DNA from: Apoda limacodes
Lineage: Eukaryota; Arthropoda; Insecta; Lepidoptera; Limacodidae
Direction: 5' to 3'
NCBI GenBank assembly: GCA_946406115.1
Contig: OX291547.1
Location: forward strand, 11,661,001-11,725,000
DNA length: 64,000 bases
Shown here: in pieces, positions 27,401-42,400 of the stretch
Layout of the letters: each line of letters begins with the position of its first letter
Numbering within the stretch: the first letter of the stretch is position 1
Translations under genes and position numbers: made by a program
Notes under the pieces: model-generated
The model's input: only the letters and a program-made list of their open reading frames with translations
What the model was told of the DNA's origin: nothing
Database searches by the model: none

Positions 27401-30400
27401 CTAAAAAAATCTAGGGTTATGGTCAAAAAGTGAAATATTTTACCATCGCCCAGGTTTTAAAACATAACCAAAAATCTTTAATTCACTATTTATAAAAAAA
27501 AAATATTTTTAGATTTAATTAATCCAAAAAAGAGTAGTATTTCCTCATAAACTAGGTATGTATGAAAGGCGATTTTATGATATTATTATATAAATAATTT
27601 GGATAACGCTTTGATTGTTTTTATTTAGCACCTATGTTTTTCGAATATTTTTATTGTTTTTATATATTTTCATGTAGTATTAATAGCAAAGGAATTGTAT
27701 AGGGATTTAACTTGAAAATTTTCTTATAGAAAATATTCAACTTACAGCACGAGTGGAAGTGATAGCTTCAACGTTCTTTCCGTTAAACTTGTTGGCGCGA
27801 TAGACAGCTTCCATGTCCCAGTCGGTCCAATAGACCCAATCCTCGAAGGTTGTCACAGAGAATGGATGACGTAGCACGTCCAAGGAATAAAGGATGACTC
27901 GACGTGCCGACCCATCATAGTTGCACGACGATATGGTGTTCATTTTGGCATCCACCTGCGAAAATACGTGGTTCTCAGTGTCTTCCATAACCGAACTTGA
28001 ATAGGGCTGACAACAGTATGGGCTATAACTATGGTTAAAACAATACAAAGAAACCAGGGGCACGATAATATACCACCTTAGCAATTTATTTTAAGGTTTT
28101 TATACTAACTTCCTTTATCAATCGGTGTTATTTTATGAGGTTCGCATGGTTATGGTTAGTATTACCTACTACCTTTGAACCTTTAAAAAGAACATCAGAG
28201 TTACCGACAATCCCTGATGTAGACTGTATGTAAGCCGAGGAAGAGAAATCGTAAGCAGCCAACAACGGGCAAAGCTCCTTAACAATCCTAGAGCCATGAG
28301 AGAGGTACTTAATAACACCGGGCATCTTTTAGATTTCTGGACAGAGCTAAAATGGTATGAGTAACCCATGACAAGTGAATTGGTTAATTTTGCTCAATGG
28401 CCCAAAATATGAACCAACCCTTAAAGGGCAGTGCTCACGAGTGTCATACGATTGTTTTCAACACTCTTGAAGGGCAGTAAATACTTATATCAGTGTTAAA
28501 ATGTTGTTAAAAGTTGATATTTAATGGAATCTAATAATTCGGATATGTTTTAACAAACCCATTGGATTTATTTCTTCAAAAATAAAAACTTAGTTCATAG
28601 GCATAATTTATTTTTGCTAATGTTCATTAACGCACAAGCACACTAGGTAGTAGGTACTAGTACTGGGACTACTTAGTTGCTCTTAGGTACCTAACCATTT
28701 CTATTTAACTTGCAAAAACAAAACTTAAAATTTAACTTTGGACTTTGTGGTTTTTCTGATAATAAACATGATTGATGTGTTGTTTTATATTATAGTTAAA
28801 AAGGACGTAATTTCTGTTATAAAAACTATTGCTTACTTAGGAGTTAAGTACATAAACACCAAGGTTCTTTATTATTCAAGTATTTGAAAAAAATATTAGT
28901 AAAAACTGCAAACAGAGGACTGTTCTATTTAAAGATAGTATGTGAAGAAAAATAAGACAATCAATTTACGTCATAAGATCTATTGTTTATGAGTATTGTG
29001 TACTTTTATGTTTTTTTTTGTCGTAATTACCTAATGGTTAGCAGATATACATACACAGCTTATGGTTCCGTAGATGTTTCAGGAATAAAAAATAAAAATA
29101 CCCCTCCCACGTAAGCTTTGAAGTTTATATAGGCAGTATCATAGCAACACATATATTTTTTAATTTTTACATTTTTTTCTATCAAGTTCTAGAAACAAAT
29201 TCTAAACTGAAGAATCCTAATTGAATTTTAGTTAATACGGTTTATATTTTTTTTATTTCGTAATATTATTCATCATCATCATCATCATCATATCAGTCCA
29301 TTGACGTCCACTGCTGGACATAGGCCTCACCTAACTTTCTCCACAGCGTGCGACTCTGTGCCGCCTGTAACAAACGGCTCCCCGCTACCTTTACAAGGTC
29401 ATCTGTCTATCTAGCGGGGGGCCGTCCCACGCTGCGCTTTCCGGTTCGTGGTCGCCACTCGAGAACCTTCTTCCTCCATCGGCCATCGGTTCTTCGAGCT
29501 ATGTGGCCTGCCCATTGCCACTTCAGCTTTGCGATTCGGTGAGCTATGTCGGCGACTTTAGTTCTCCTACGGATTTCCTCATTCCTGATTCGATCACGTA
29601 GGAAAACTCCGAGCATAGCTCTTTCCATCGCCCGCTGAGCGACCTTGAGCTTTTGTATAAGGCCCATAGTTAGCGGCTACGTCTCAGTGCTGTAAGTCAT
29701 CACTGGCAACACACACTGGTTGAAGACTTTTGTCTTTAAGCATTGGGGTATTAAGGACGAGAAAATAGTACGCAGTTTTCCAAACGCTGCCCAACCGAGT
29801 TGGATTCGGCGATTAATCGAACAGTTTGTCCTAGGTATACGTATTCGTCAACAACTTCGAGTGTAGAGTTCCCAACAGTTATTGGAGTGGGTGCTACATG
29901 GCCATTCGAGATGATTTTCGTTTTGTCCATGTTCATCTTGAGGCCCACTCGTTGGGAAGCTCTACTGAGGCTTTCGAGCATTGTGCTAAGGTCCTCCATC
30001 GATTCTGCCATGACCACAATATCGTCGGCAAACCGAAGGTGGGTAATGTACTCGCCATTAACATTGATGCCAAGCCCGTCCCAGTCCAGAAGCGTAAAGA
30101 CATCTTCCAACGCATTTGTGAACATGCAGTTTCGGAGATATGACATCTCCCTGTCTCACACCTCTCTGCAGTTGGATCGGTTTCGAGTTCTGATCCTGGA
30201 GACGGACTGACATGGTGGCGTTATCGTACAAGCATTTTAGCACCTCGATATACCGATGATCAATACGGCATCTCTGTAGAGTATTGTATGTATGTAGATA
30301 CATAAAAAAATATATACCCTTCGAACGTATAATCTCCTCCTTTTTTGAAGTCGGTTGAAAATTTAACTACGTTAATTGTATCAAATTGTATGTGCCACTA

Positions 30401-33400
30401 AGTTCTTAGTAAGCACCGAAAAACGTTTTTTTTAGTAGGAGCTGCTGTCTCTTGTCTGTATTTTCGGTGTAAAGATTCCTTAAAAATATGTTTATAGCCA
30501 AAAATCTCAAAATGGATGGATAAGTATTTGTGTGATAAATTGTTCTGCATAATAACAAAATAATTACCGAGCCCTATAAATTTGTTTCCCACGCAAATCC
30601 TCAGGTATCTTTAGACTGACAGATTGACCGATTTTAAAAACATGATTGTGACTGATGATTTATTGCTAATATCCATTTTATCAGCGTATCGTTAACGTGC
30701 GTGATAATATTATAAGAATTACATCACAATGTCTAGAGATTAGACCGAGCTTATTGAAATCTAAGGTTGGGTTGCACCAACTAACATTGACGTTAACCAG
30801 TCGGTAAACATGAGAGATTGTATAAAATTTAACGTTAGGTATTTTTAAATTTAACCAGTTGATATTTGATGAGCCGATTTGGTTTAAAAATAGCGGACTA
30901 TATAAATCTCCCATTTTTGACGCCTGGTTAAAGTTAGTTGGTGCAGCCCATCCTAAGCGTTTTGCGGTACTCTATAACCCTTCGGGCTAAGCATGGGCAG
31001 CATGGCACTGTTATACATTTTCATGCAAATGTTGTTGTTAAACGTTGATCACATTCGTAATTAACAGTTAGCTCTTGATAAGCCCTCACTAACTGGCAAA
31101 TTGGAAATCAGCAGTTCGAATCGGTTTTGGGTTTTGCTTTTACTAACCGGATTTTAAGAGAGGTAGGGCACAGCGAGTATTCGCTCAAATGAGCCATCAA
31201 ACCATAAAAATATAGCATAGCGAATACTCGCTCGAATGCAGCAGCCCGAACTGGGGAAAGACCTCCGTCTTACAGAAGATCGCGGCGCAATGGCACTAAC
31301 ATTGAGTAGTGTCATGTTTCTTAGCGGTGAGTAAGGTTTCCAGAGCTCATATAGGATCTGTTGCGCAGACAGCGGGGGGCTGGTTGTCCTCACAACTTTC
31401 TGCGCAGTGGATCCCCAACACAAGGGTCGGCAACGCGCTAGCGATACCTTTGGTGTTACTAGCGTCAATAGGTTACGGTTACCACTTATCATCAGGTGGT
31501 CCGTATGCTTGTTTGCCACCTTGGTAGTATATAAAAAAAAAAAAAAAAAACTTTGTTTTTGCTATTACCAACCGGAATTCTTCTATCCGCCAAATTCTAT
31601 AAGCTACAATTTAAAATGATTAGAAATATAGACACCGAATATCTAAAAATAACTTTCATGCGGCCATTTATTTAGTTAATTTATTCAAAAATACCACCTA
31701 CAGGAACATCATTTTTTTCTTTTTTAGATTTTATTAGACATTAATTAATAAATAGCAGAATCATAACATAAAAAAAACTTTTTTTTTTACGTAAGCCCTA
31801 AAGAGATTTATAATTTTGATCGTCATCATTAATTTTTATTAGGTTCGATTCTTGTTTTTTTTTGTTTTATTAGTTTTCTGCCTTTTTACAAAGTACCTTC
31901 TTAGAGTGCGCCAATATTTTATAAGATTTTACGTTAGTCTAAAAAATTAAAAAAGGAGGAGGTTCTAACTCTACATGTTTGTATTTTTTTTATCTATGTT
32001 CAGCCATAACTCAGTCATATGAAGACAGATTTTCAAAATTCTTTTTTTTCTTTAAAAAGGTGCTGAGGTAATAACTACCAAGGTGATTTCATGTTAATGT
32101 TGTGAATTTAAAACTGAAATTTTTGATAGATAATAATTGGTGTTAATTTTGAACTGTTGAAACGTATTTTATGTTGATGATTTTATAATATTTTGTTACG
32201 AGTATCGATGTTTTTAGTGTACGAGAGAAAAAGGCAAGTCGTTACTCAAAAGTACAAAATAAAAACTTTAATTCAGATCAGATTTTTTGGAAAACAGTAA
32301 TTATTTTTCGCCTTTTTAGTGTAGCTTTTTGAAGTCGGTTGTTTTTTTTGTTGAGAAATTTTTATATAGCATATGACAAAATCCTTTTTTTAAAAAGTTG
32401 GTTTAAAAAATAAAGAAAATAGCTCCCAGGCTGATATTAAGTATTAACAAATAAATAAAAATATTTTCTCATAGGTACACTACCGTATAGGCAGGGTCAT
32501 GACCAAAAATTACATTCAAAGATTAAAGTGGCTGTAATAAATAATTAAGCTGGTCTATGAATATTCAACAATGTCTTACCCAGTAAACTCGTTTACGAAC
32601 CAAATCTAATGTCAAACCATTCGGCCATTTGACATCAAAAGACACGATGGTTTGTCTGTGTGATCCATCCATGCCAGCTCGTTCTATCTTTGGATTCTGA
32701 CCCCAATCCGTCCAGAACATCCATCTGCAAAAAAATCACATTCTACATTCTAAAGAATTGTTCGATGGTTTTACCATATTAGTTAACAGGAAACAGTTTC
32801 AAGATAATCACTTCATAGCGACAAACCTAGTGTATAAAGGAAGTAGGCACATTAATTATCCGACAAAGATAAAAAATAAAAAATGTTCTCGTAATAATAA
32901 AATGCCATATCCTTTCCACTCCAGTAGTTTAAACACTTCTTCTAACGCAGTTGTGAAGAGTTTCAGAGAAATAACTTCTCCCTGTCTCACACCATTCTGC
33001 AGATGGATTGGTTTCGTGTTCCGGTTTCGTGGGCGGACAGACATGGTAGTTCCGATATACTAACACGTATATATAACAAAATTATATAAGTATATATATC
33101 AGAAATTTACCGATAGCCAATATGGCAACGATGGAGAAACTAACATTGCCCAGGTCTCGATGGAACCGAAGTCTGTCACAACCGCTACGCAAAAAGGGTG
33201 ATTGTATTTCTCTGTCTTCTATATAATTTGGAAGAGCGTATGTATGTGGTCCTTGGTACAAATACTTTTCAGGAACCGCCTTGTTCCGGCTGGAATTCGT
33301 TGAACCTGCGACCTTGGAAAACTGCTAATAGACATTTTTGAAAAAAAAGTATGACCGCGGTTCTGCTCTGTGTCTCTGACATGGTACCTTCGAGGATGAC

Positions 33401-36400
33401 ATAATTAAAGAGCCTCTGAAAGACTTAAAGTATTCATGACCCATACTTACCTACACACATATAGCGGGCACATTATTTAAGTCTGCTTTATATATATTTT
33501 TTTTATTGACAAGACAGACTTATTCTTATATTCGCAATCACAGACTAAATAAATTACACAGTAGGCAATTTTATTAAAATGTTGAATGAAAATGTTTAAT
33601 TAAAAAGGATTTTACATAATCGAATAAACTACTATTTTTGGGAAACAGGAGGTCTGGGGACAAATTAACAGATTTTTTTCTGTTAGACCAATAGCGTCTT
33701 TCTGCATGATCACTAGTGAACAATATTTATAAACATACTAAAAGGCTTAAAAATATAAAAACAATCTATTTTTCAGTATAAAAGTTTAATTAGTAATAAA
33801 TAGATTAAAATCCTACGCATCAATCAACATTTTAATCAATTATTAAACAGATTCTAAAAACTACGTAACGAATAATGCTTACCTACGTATAGTTACTAAA
33901 TATTTTATATAATCATGACCACAAATTGAAACCGATAATTTCAGACATCACTGTCTCGAATTAAAGTTATAATTCATCAACTAGAATGGGTTAGGCTAAG
34001 GTTTTTACCTTATTACTTAAAGACAAAAATGAACTAAAATATATACCATAACGATACTTGTCTCCAGGGTAGTCAAGGTATTGCAAACAAAACTTCTAAT
34101 ATTTACGTTTAATTTTTATAGGAAGGAATCGAAGCCCAATAATAAATTGTACTAATTCGGAAAATAATATGATATAAAGAAGAAGAAAAATGTACAGATA
34201 AAAACCGGTGAAGTGCGTGTCGGGATCACACCTAATGTATGGTTCTTTATTTATGCCAACAGTAGGTGTACTATACGATTTAAATATTGCCTCAACTGTT
34301 GTTTATCTCCTACAAGAGGTGCACGGCACATATATCTCCTTAGAGAAAGGACGCTTAGGCAATACACCAACCGCGCTGGCACTGACAGTCAGAGTTTTTA
34401 AGCTCTCCCATAAGGCCTTCGACTTGGTTTAACGACTGCTGCTTGTTTCTCTCCAACCACTGAAGGCATCAGGTTAAAATTTAATTGTCCGTCGCACAGA
34501 ATAGGTCTGCGTATTATTCTTTATACTAAGGAATAGGTAATAGCACTCCATGACCCTGGCGAGGTGTAACAGCTTCGCGGCGCTCGTTACTCCGATCTAC
34601 TCTAAAACGTTTCGAAGCCAATACTTTTTTTCGCCGGCCTGCTCCACATTATCCAGACTCACCTTAATTGTTTTAATTATTTTGTACCCTTAAAAACCCA
34701 GTAGACTTCAAACGTAGCGACTAGAAATATGACTTTGAAATAAAATTAATTTTCCACAAGAAATTAAGCGTTTATTTATAATAGATTTATAAGCTATTAT
34801 AAATAAACAGAGAGAGAAGTTAAAGTTAGAGGCAAGTAATAGGTGACATGAAACTTGAGTAAAAACATGTTTTGTTCATGCCACTTCTAGCCAAATTCAG
34901 TGAAGTAAATCAACATGAGGCACCTGCATGAATGCGTTAAAAATTGATGGACTAAAACCCAAATCGTCCTTGTCCAATCAAGACGAGGGTGAACTTGTAG
35001 GTACTCTAACTTTGGGTAGCATGAAGATACGTATCAAATAAAAACATATATTTACGAAATATTGGTTTTTACACACCACGAGAAAATTGATAACCGTATA
35101 CATAAGTAGGATATAGTCTGATTGATTGTTATAAGCTTAATAATTTATTATCCTGTACGCGGTTTACGTCTTTAATTTGTCTTACTTTATTAACAGTAGT
35201 ACCTTAAAAGGCTGTTTAATGCAAATAATATCTGAACATTCCCTACTTCTAGAAGTTTAAAATTGCGCGACGTATTGTAAAGAAATACAAAAATGACAAG
35301 ATAACTTAAAATGCAATTTTTTTTAGAAAAAAAAAACCCTTTAAATATGTTATCAACGATACCATCAGTTAAAAAAATAATGTTTTTATAAACTTATTTT
35401 CGTTATCTATGCCAACGGTTAGTCATTAAGATAATTCTAGAAATATAAAATTAGTGCGACACCTGCAATTTATTTGTTTATCATTAAGTTTATCGCAGCG
35501 CTATTATGTCTAGTTTTATCTGGTGCGTGTTTTAAAATGACTTTATCTAAACCTGTATCGTAAATCCTAATGTGTTTGAAAACTATTGACGTATCAAGCA
35601 GTGCCAAACAATAATGTGGTAATAATTATATTTTTGGACAAAACAATACTGTACTTATGACGTGCCGTCAAAAAATGTGGGTTACTTCATAATAATGGAA
35701 TTGTTTACAAACAATCGAAATGGTTAATATTTATATTCAAATAAAAAAAAGATTAGTGTGATTTCTGCTGTTGCAAATTAGGTGCTCAAAATCTCACATT
35801 AGGGTCGTACTTTGTTACTAAGCAGAATGGAAGCTAAACTAGCGTTCATTTCTAAAAATGTCTTGCAAGCATATGTAGGTGAAAATAGAAATTTCATAAA
35901 TTATTGGCGTGCCCGAATTGCCATAGGTTCGCCATCTCTGCTGTAGGAGATGGACTGGCTACTATCAAGTTATGATATATAGAAAACCTTCCTTGAAAAA
36001 ACTAATATTTTAGTTTTTTAAAAAGCATATGAAGAAATAATAAAATAGACACTTCAAAAATCTTTATTTAATATCTAGTATAACCTCCCTCCGCAGCTAT
36101 GACGCTACGTAGTCTATCTCGCATAGATGCAACAAGACGCGCGCATAGATCAGTATCTCTGATATCATCCCATACTCGAGCACAGTGTGATCTAAGAGCT
36201 CTCTTTCATTTCTCTTCATTTCATTTCTCAGGTTTCTTTCATTTTGACAGTTCAACGCTGGGTTGAACCATAAGCTCCCATAAATTTTCAATAGGGTTTA
36301 AGTCAGCAGACCGAGGAGGCCCTTGAATGAGACGAATGTCACGGTGCAGATTGAACCACAGCATAGTAGCACGGGCCGTGTGCATTGTCTTGAACGTAAG

Positions 36401-39400
36401 TAATGTGTGGGAATTCTGTTGCAGGATACACTACGCGCACACTTCTTCCAAAAGCGACACATAATTCTCCGCCGTCAGTTCTCCGACGCCGTCAAGGCTC
36501 ATCCACTCCCATAAGTTTACTGTAATGCGACCTGACTCGTTTTGAGGCACAATATGAGCTTCATTATACTGAGTTCAATTGTAGCGCCATAAAGTTAATC
36601 TTCCGATTTAAATCTTGATCTTGATTTAAAAGTTTTTTTCTGACCGCGACCGTACAATGGTAACCGGATGCGGAAGTCGGAGGACTGCGAGAAGTGGCGA
36701 GAAATGACGGCAGGTTTATGACTAAAAGTAGACTACAATAAGCTGAAGTGATGATTGTAACAATGATAGAAAAATATTTATAAAATTCAAGATATAAGAT
36801 ATTTCAAAGATAATTGCAGATCAATTTTAGTCTTATATTAAATATGAAAAAAAGTAGTTGTTTGATACTTTAGCAAATTGTAGGGCCATACTAATATTAT
36901 AAATGCGAAAGAAACTCTGTCTGTCTGTTACCTCTTCACGCTTGAACCACTGTACGGCATGGAGATAGTTTGAGTTTTTTTATTACGTATAATTCTTCTG
37001 TAAGTGTGTTTGTCAGCAAACTCCTTCTAAACGTCTGGAACGATTTTAATAATGTTTTTTGAATATATTCAATGGGTTCCTGGGTGGTTTGAAAACACAA
37101 TTGAACCTGGTAGGTGGTGCTGCAGTCGGTGTGTCACTGATCTCCTCCTAAGCGGAAGGGATGATTCATTCAAGTGGGTCCCTGCAGAATAGGTAACACA
37201 ATGGACATTGGTAGGTGGCGCTGCAGTCGGTATGTCATTAATTTTCTTCTTGACAGCAGGGAAGATTTAAATGAAATTTTTTGAGTACGTTCGAGTGGGT
37301 CCCTGCAAGGTTTGATAACATAATTAGACCTGTAGGTGGCGCTGCAGTCGTTGTGTCACTGATCTTCTCCTGAACGGCAAAGATTGAATGTACGACAATA
37401 ATTTCAACATTCGCTTTTATCATTAGACATTATCATATCCCACAACTTTAATAATTGTGGCTTGGAAACGACACATTACATAGAACGTAAAAAAACGCAT
37501 CGAAAGGGCTAGCTTAAAGTAAAAAAAATTTTAAAGAAAGGCTTCCCGCCATTATTTTCACTATGGAAGAAAACGAAGAATTTAATAATTTAGACATAGA
37601 GGCCATAGTGAAAACAGTGAGATATCCAAAAATGATGATTCAACCGTAGATTCGTTAAAAATAATTATGGAATCGCAATTTTGAAAATGTTAACGTCAAA
37701 TTTAAAATATCATATTTAACATGGCGCTGCTCTTCCGAGCAGGACACAGTCTACCGGGTCCGCTATATTATAAATGCGAAAGTAATTCAGTCTGTCTGTC
37801 TGTCTGTCTGGTACCTCTTTACGCTGAAGCCAATGTTTCGATTTGGATGAAATATGGCAAGGAGATAGTTTAAGTCCAGGGGCACGACATAGGCTACTTG
37901 AAAACGTTAAGTGTTTAACCGTATCTACCCTGGTTACGCAATTTCTAAGCATGCAAAGCTAATTATTAGGCCGAGCTGAAAGTATTCCGGTTTTTAGATC
38001 TGAGCCAAAGTAAAAATTTTAAGAGATATCATTAAGAGAACGCTTTCGGTTCCATCCCTGTTAATCATTTAACTTTTACATAAAGAATGGACAGGTCAAT
38101 TTTCTGTGTAACTGTTTCTTAAGGTTTTGTCATAACATTGTCCACAGAGTTTGCTAGTTGTCATCCCATAAGGTTTCTATGCCTAGTTTCGAATTATTCC
38201 AAGTACTCTTAGCAAATCGTCTTTTTGCTTGCCAAGATTCGTGTTTAAGTCATTATTATAAAGTTACGTACGTATATGTAACGTATGTTTTTGGAAATAT
38301 CTTTTTGAAGTAAAATTCGTTAGGACATTTGTTTTAAGCTCTACTTGTAAGTGATACAGCGACAGGTAAAAAAACACTAACCGCCGCTAAAGTCTTCAAA
38401 ATTTTGGCTTAAAATATAATAAAATGACAGTTATATTTTACGTAGAGCTTGACATAATGTCATTTGCGGAATCTTTACAAGATACAACGAAAATGTATAA
38501 ATGTATCTTGCTTCAAAAGTATTTTCCAGCCTAAACAGTTAAATGTTCAAGCAAGATTTTTTGAAAAAGGCCCAAATAACAGAAATGTTAGTTCCGAAAT
38601 ATCAGTTATGAACGAAATCAGTAATTAAAATTTCGGAGTTTATTATAATTATTTTAGTCATTGGTGATCATTGGTCATAGAATTCTGCAATGACTTTGAA
38701 CCAATAACATCAAAAAAAGCCCGCGATTTTTTCTGTTTTTAGTGTTCCGTAGTCAATAAGGAATATATCCGTAATAATTCTCATTCTACGAACCCTAACT
38801 TTTAGCACTTGGCTGGTTTTATTTTGCTGTTTGAAATTGTCTGGTCAAGACCGCTCAAAATATCGTAAAAAAAATCTTAGCATATGTAAATAACGAAGGA
38901 GAAATAGGCCAGACTAAGACCAGAAAAAATTATGGAACGGGGGTGGGGTTGGTTATAATGGCGTTTTTAGGGGATGATACTCGTTTTTTGCGATTTGCGG
39001 CTAAGCTATGCGCCTTATTGAAAAAACTTAAAGTTGTAAATAATAAAAAAGTCTATAACTTTTTTTTCATACATTATTTGCCAATAACCTCAAAATAATC
39101 GAGAAAAATGAAAAACGCCGTTTTTTCGGTATTTAATTTATAACCATTAAGTAACATTTTTTTAAGAAAAACGGTAAAATTGTTCTTTCTTGTGTTTCAA
39201 ACAAGCCCACATTTTTCAAAGTGAAATATTTATTTATCGATGTTTTATGAAGAAAATACAAAAAAAATACCTTATTTTATATCGAAAAATTTGGTTAGCA
39301 AATTTTCGATCAATGACATTTAAAGTGCAAAGTTGGCAACCGATTTTACTATTTGAGTAATTAAAAGGTTGTTGAAACAGAAAACAAATTAAAGTATGGA

Positions 39401-42400
39401 ATTTGCGGCATGAACAGTTTCAGAAAGCTTCCTTGAATAGGTCCCAGGTCTCTGTCCTCATCTGATAGCTTCCTCCACACTGTGTCCAAGTTACTCAGCT
39501 CATAGGTTCTCATCAGAGTGGTTGCTTTATCGACTTTTAATCTATTCTTTTTTGGGACTGATATACACTTGTAGCCCAAGTTTTTTTAGGTACCAAGCGC
39601 GCAGCAGTATTCACGCCTATGTCTTACAGCTCTAGGTTATTGTAAACGGCTGTAATTTTGTTTATGAAGCTAAGGGTGTTCACAAGAACCGTACAAATTT
39701 GAAGTTTGTAGCTTCATTCGTTTCTTCAAGTTTGCATCCCGCAAAGTTACGAACTGAAACACTGGCTGACTGATTTATGATCAGAAACAACGACCAGGTC
39801 ATATAAAATTCCACAACTTATAATAGGTAAGAATATATCAACCCGTTTGTTTTCTTTGTCATTAATTAAAATGTTTCATACTCATATAATTAGGAACTGT
39901 AGATTCTAAAGAATGAAATCTAACGGGTAAAAGATAGGTCAGATTAAGGCCAAAATTACTCGTTTTCTAATATTCACCCCTAAACTTGGTTGTTTATGAG
40001 ATTTTACTACTTTTTATACACAAATCATCTCAATTGAGATTTGGCAATTTCGTTTACCGCATGTTTTGTTGGATATAAAATACTAGACGAACCTCGCGGT
40101 TTTACCCGCAGAAAAATCTGTTCCCCTGGGTACTTTCGATGGTGATAAAAGATCTTTGTCTTTCTTAGTCTCTAGCTATATCAGTTCCAAAAATCAAGCC
40201 AATTGTATGCACTGTTACGACGTGCGAAAAAGATTCCAGAAACAAAAACTTTCTCTTCTTTTAAGAATTTACGCCAAAAATCAGGTCACCTCTTTGATTC
40301 GTTGCGAGACGTCTATACCTTTTTCTTACTACTTTTTTAGCCTATGTTTCTTAAAGATGGTGTAGCTTTCTATTAGGTAAAGATGTCTTTTATAATAATT
40401 GCCTCTTTATAATAATAGTATAGAAGAGCAGGTTCCTCGCGGTTTCACCCGCACGATTTGATTGTTTCCGTCTGCATCGCGTACTGAGAGGCAGGCGTTC
40501 AATATTGGCGTTTACAAATGTGTCTTTTTCTGTTAATTTTAAGTACACTATTGGTTTAAACCAACGGCTTTTCAGGGAAGGAAAACATCGTTAGAGAACT
40601 TGTATCTTCAAAAAGACGTATGTAAATTCCATTGATGGACTATGGCCCAAATCACCCACCATTGAGGGCTTGAGGTGAGGGTAGCCCGATGGCCCAACAC
40701 TGGGAGAGTGTCGACTACACTATGTCGACCCTGAAAGATAGACCAGTCTGGTTATAGTAACAAAAAAAAACTTACCCATCCAGGGGATTGAGTGCGATAG
40801 CTCTGGGTTCTTCTAGTCGGTCTTGAATGAGTACTTTCCTCATGTTCCCCTGCAGATCTGACAGCTCAATGTGATTCTTGCCAGTATCTGTCCAGTATAG
40901 ATGGTTGTAGATCCAGTCTACAGCCAAGCCGTCTGAAGTTATTAGCTGGTCGCCTATTACGACTGTTCGTTGACTACCCTCGTCAATGGGAGCCCTGAAA
41001 AGTAGGATAAATTAGTTTCCGTATAAATCTTTAATGGGGATAGAAAGTATTCTAGTTATGTCAAACAACCTAATCCCTTATGTTATTTATGCGTGATTGG
41101 ATAACAAAAATCTAACCACATTTAATAATTATATGTAGTATAATTTATATTTTATTTTTAATATTTAATTATTTTATAAGTTCGAGTCAGAACATTTAAA
41201 AAGAAAGTGACCTTAAAATCGTCAGAAGTCGTTTACTAAATCCAACCTTCCGTCAAACAACTACCCAGATAGAGACCACAAATATTTCACCATAAACTTC
41301 CGAATCAGGGCTAGTCAACACTGAGACTGAGGTTATATGTATATTTAAACACACCAGCCGCATTTCCAACAACTGTTGTAAATTTTGTCTGCCAGCCTGT
41401 GATTGGTTTCAAAGTTTCAATGTAACTAATGCCGCCATGCGGTCAGCATTTATGATATATAATTATTATTTAGATTGTAACCCTTAATTCTATGAGTTCC
41501 TAGAAAATTAACAACAAGACGATTAATTCAATTACAATCTGATGAAAAGTATTCAAGCAGTTGGAGCTAAGTCAATGAAATGAAATGGAAAATAAAAAGG
41601 TGGCTTCAATATAAGGCTATGATATACAGACAAAGAACAAAAGAACCCACTCTGGCTAGGAAAACCTAAAACAGGAATCCTAATAAGGAAAATTAGAACC
41701 ATCTCGCTTCTGAATCTTGGGCCTGTTAACATATAAGCTGTTTTTCGGGGTCACGTAGCATCTCTAACGTAGGTATGATGACTTATTAAAAGTAAAGAAT
41801 ATGTCTTAAAGTTTCTATAGTGGAAATAATAAAAATAATGAGTACAATATTTTTCCTTTGATATACAGGTCATGGCAGAATTGCTAAAAGTCCCACCAAC
41901 TAGCTTTTCGCTTAACATTCCAAATATCTTTGGTCGCTGCGTGACAACGTTAAATAACAAAAAGAATTTATTTACGCATTTACATATTAGTATGAATCAG
42001 AAAAAATCCTTGACTAAACTTACTTATAAATCTTCTCATCAGTGACGTCACTCCAAAATATCATTCCTGTCCTGAACACATAATCAAGCGCAGTTGCTGA
42101 CTTGGTCTCATTGACGATGGCGACCATCTCGTGGTGGTCGAGGCTGATTTTGCGAATGTCGAAGCGTCTGGCGAACAGGAGAGACGGATGGCCTTCCGTA
42201 GCCTTGCATCGGGTTCGATCCCGTGGGTCACGCGCGTACCCAGGATGGCATTCACATTTGAAGGTCCCCTTCTCGTTGATACACATGTGTGAGCATGCCC
42301 CTGGGTCTGCGCATTCGTCTACATCTGAAAATCATAATTTTTAATTGAGGTTCAAGAAGTCTCTGACAGATTATTTGCAGGTTATGGAAACCAGACAATG

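Larger units (their letters stand above)
27956..32579 (-). other. LpR intron between exons 9 and 10
   Basis: A 4.6-kb intron. It holds the best-preserved RTE-like fragment, a MITE with target duplication, a CR1-like 3' end and another dispersed repeat (31953-32348). 28000-29250 shows no recognised element. Confidence 0.8.
32725..40775 (-). other. LpR intron between exons 8 and 9, 8 kb
   Basis: It contains an RTE-like fragment, a Tc1-type transposase remnant, two Helitron-like copies and a SINE fragment. 33500-36000 and 38000-40000 are mostly unassigned. 38740-39340 has repeat-like A/T runs but no recognised family. Confidence 0.75.

Noticed and set aside
31154..31519. 121-codon minus-strand open frame
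   Set aside because: It is the antisense of the CR1-like LINE 3' end at 31300-31546.
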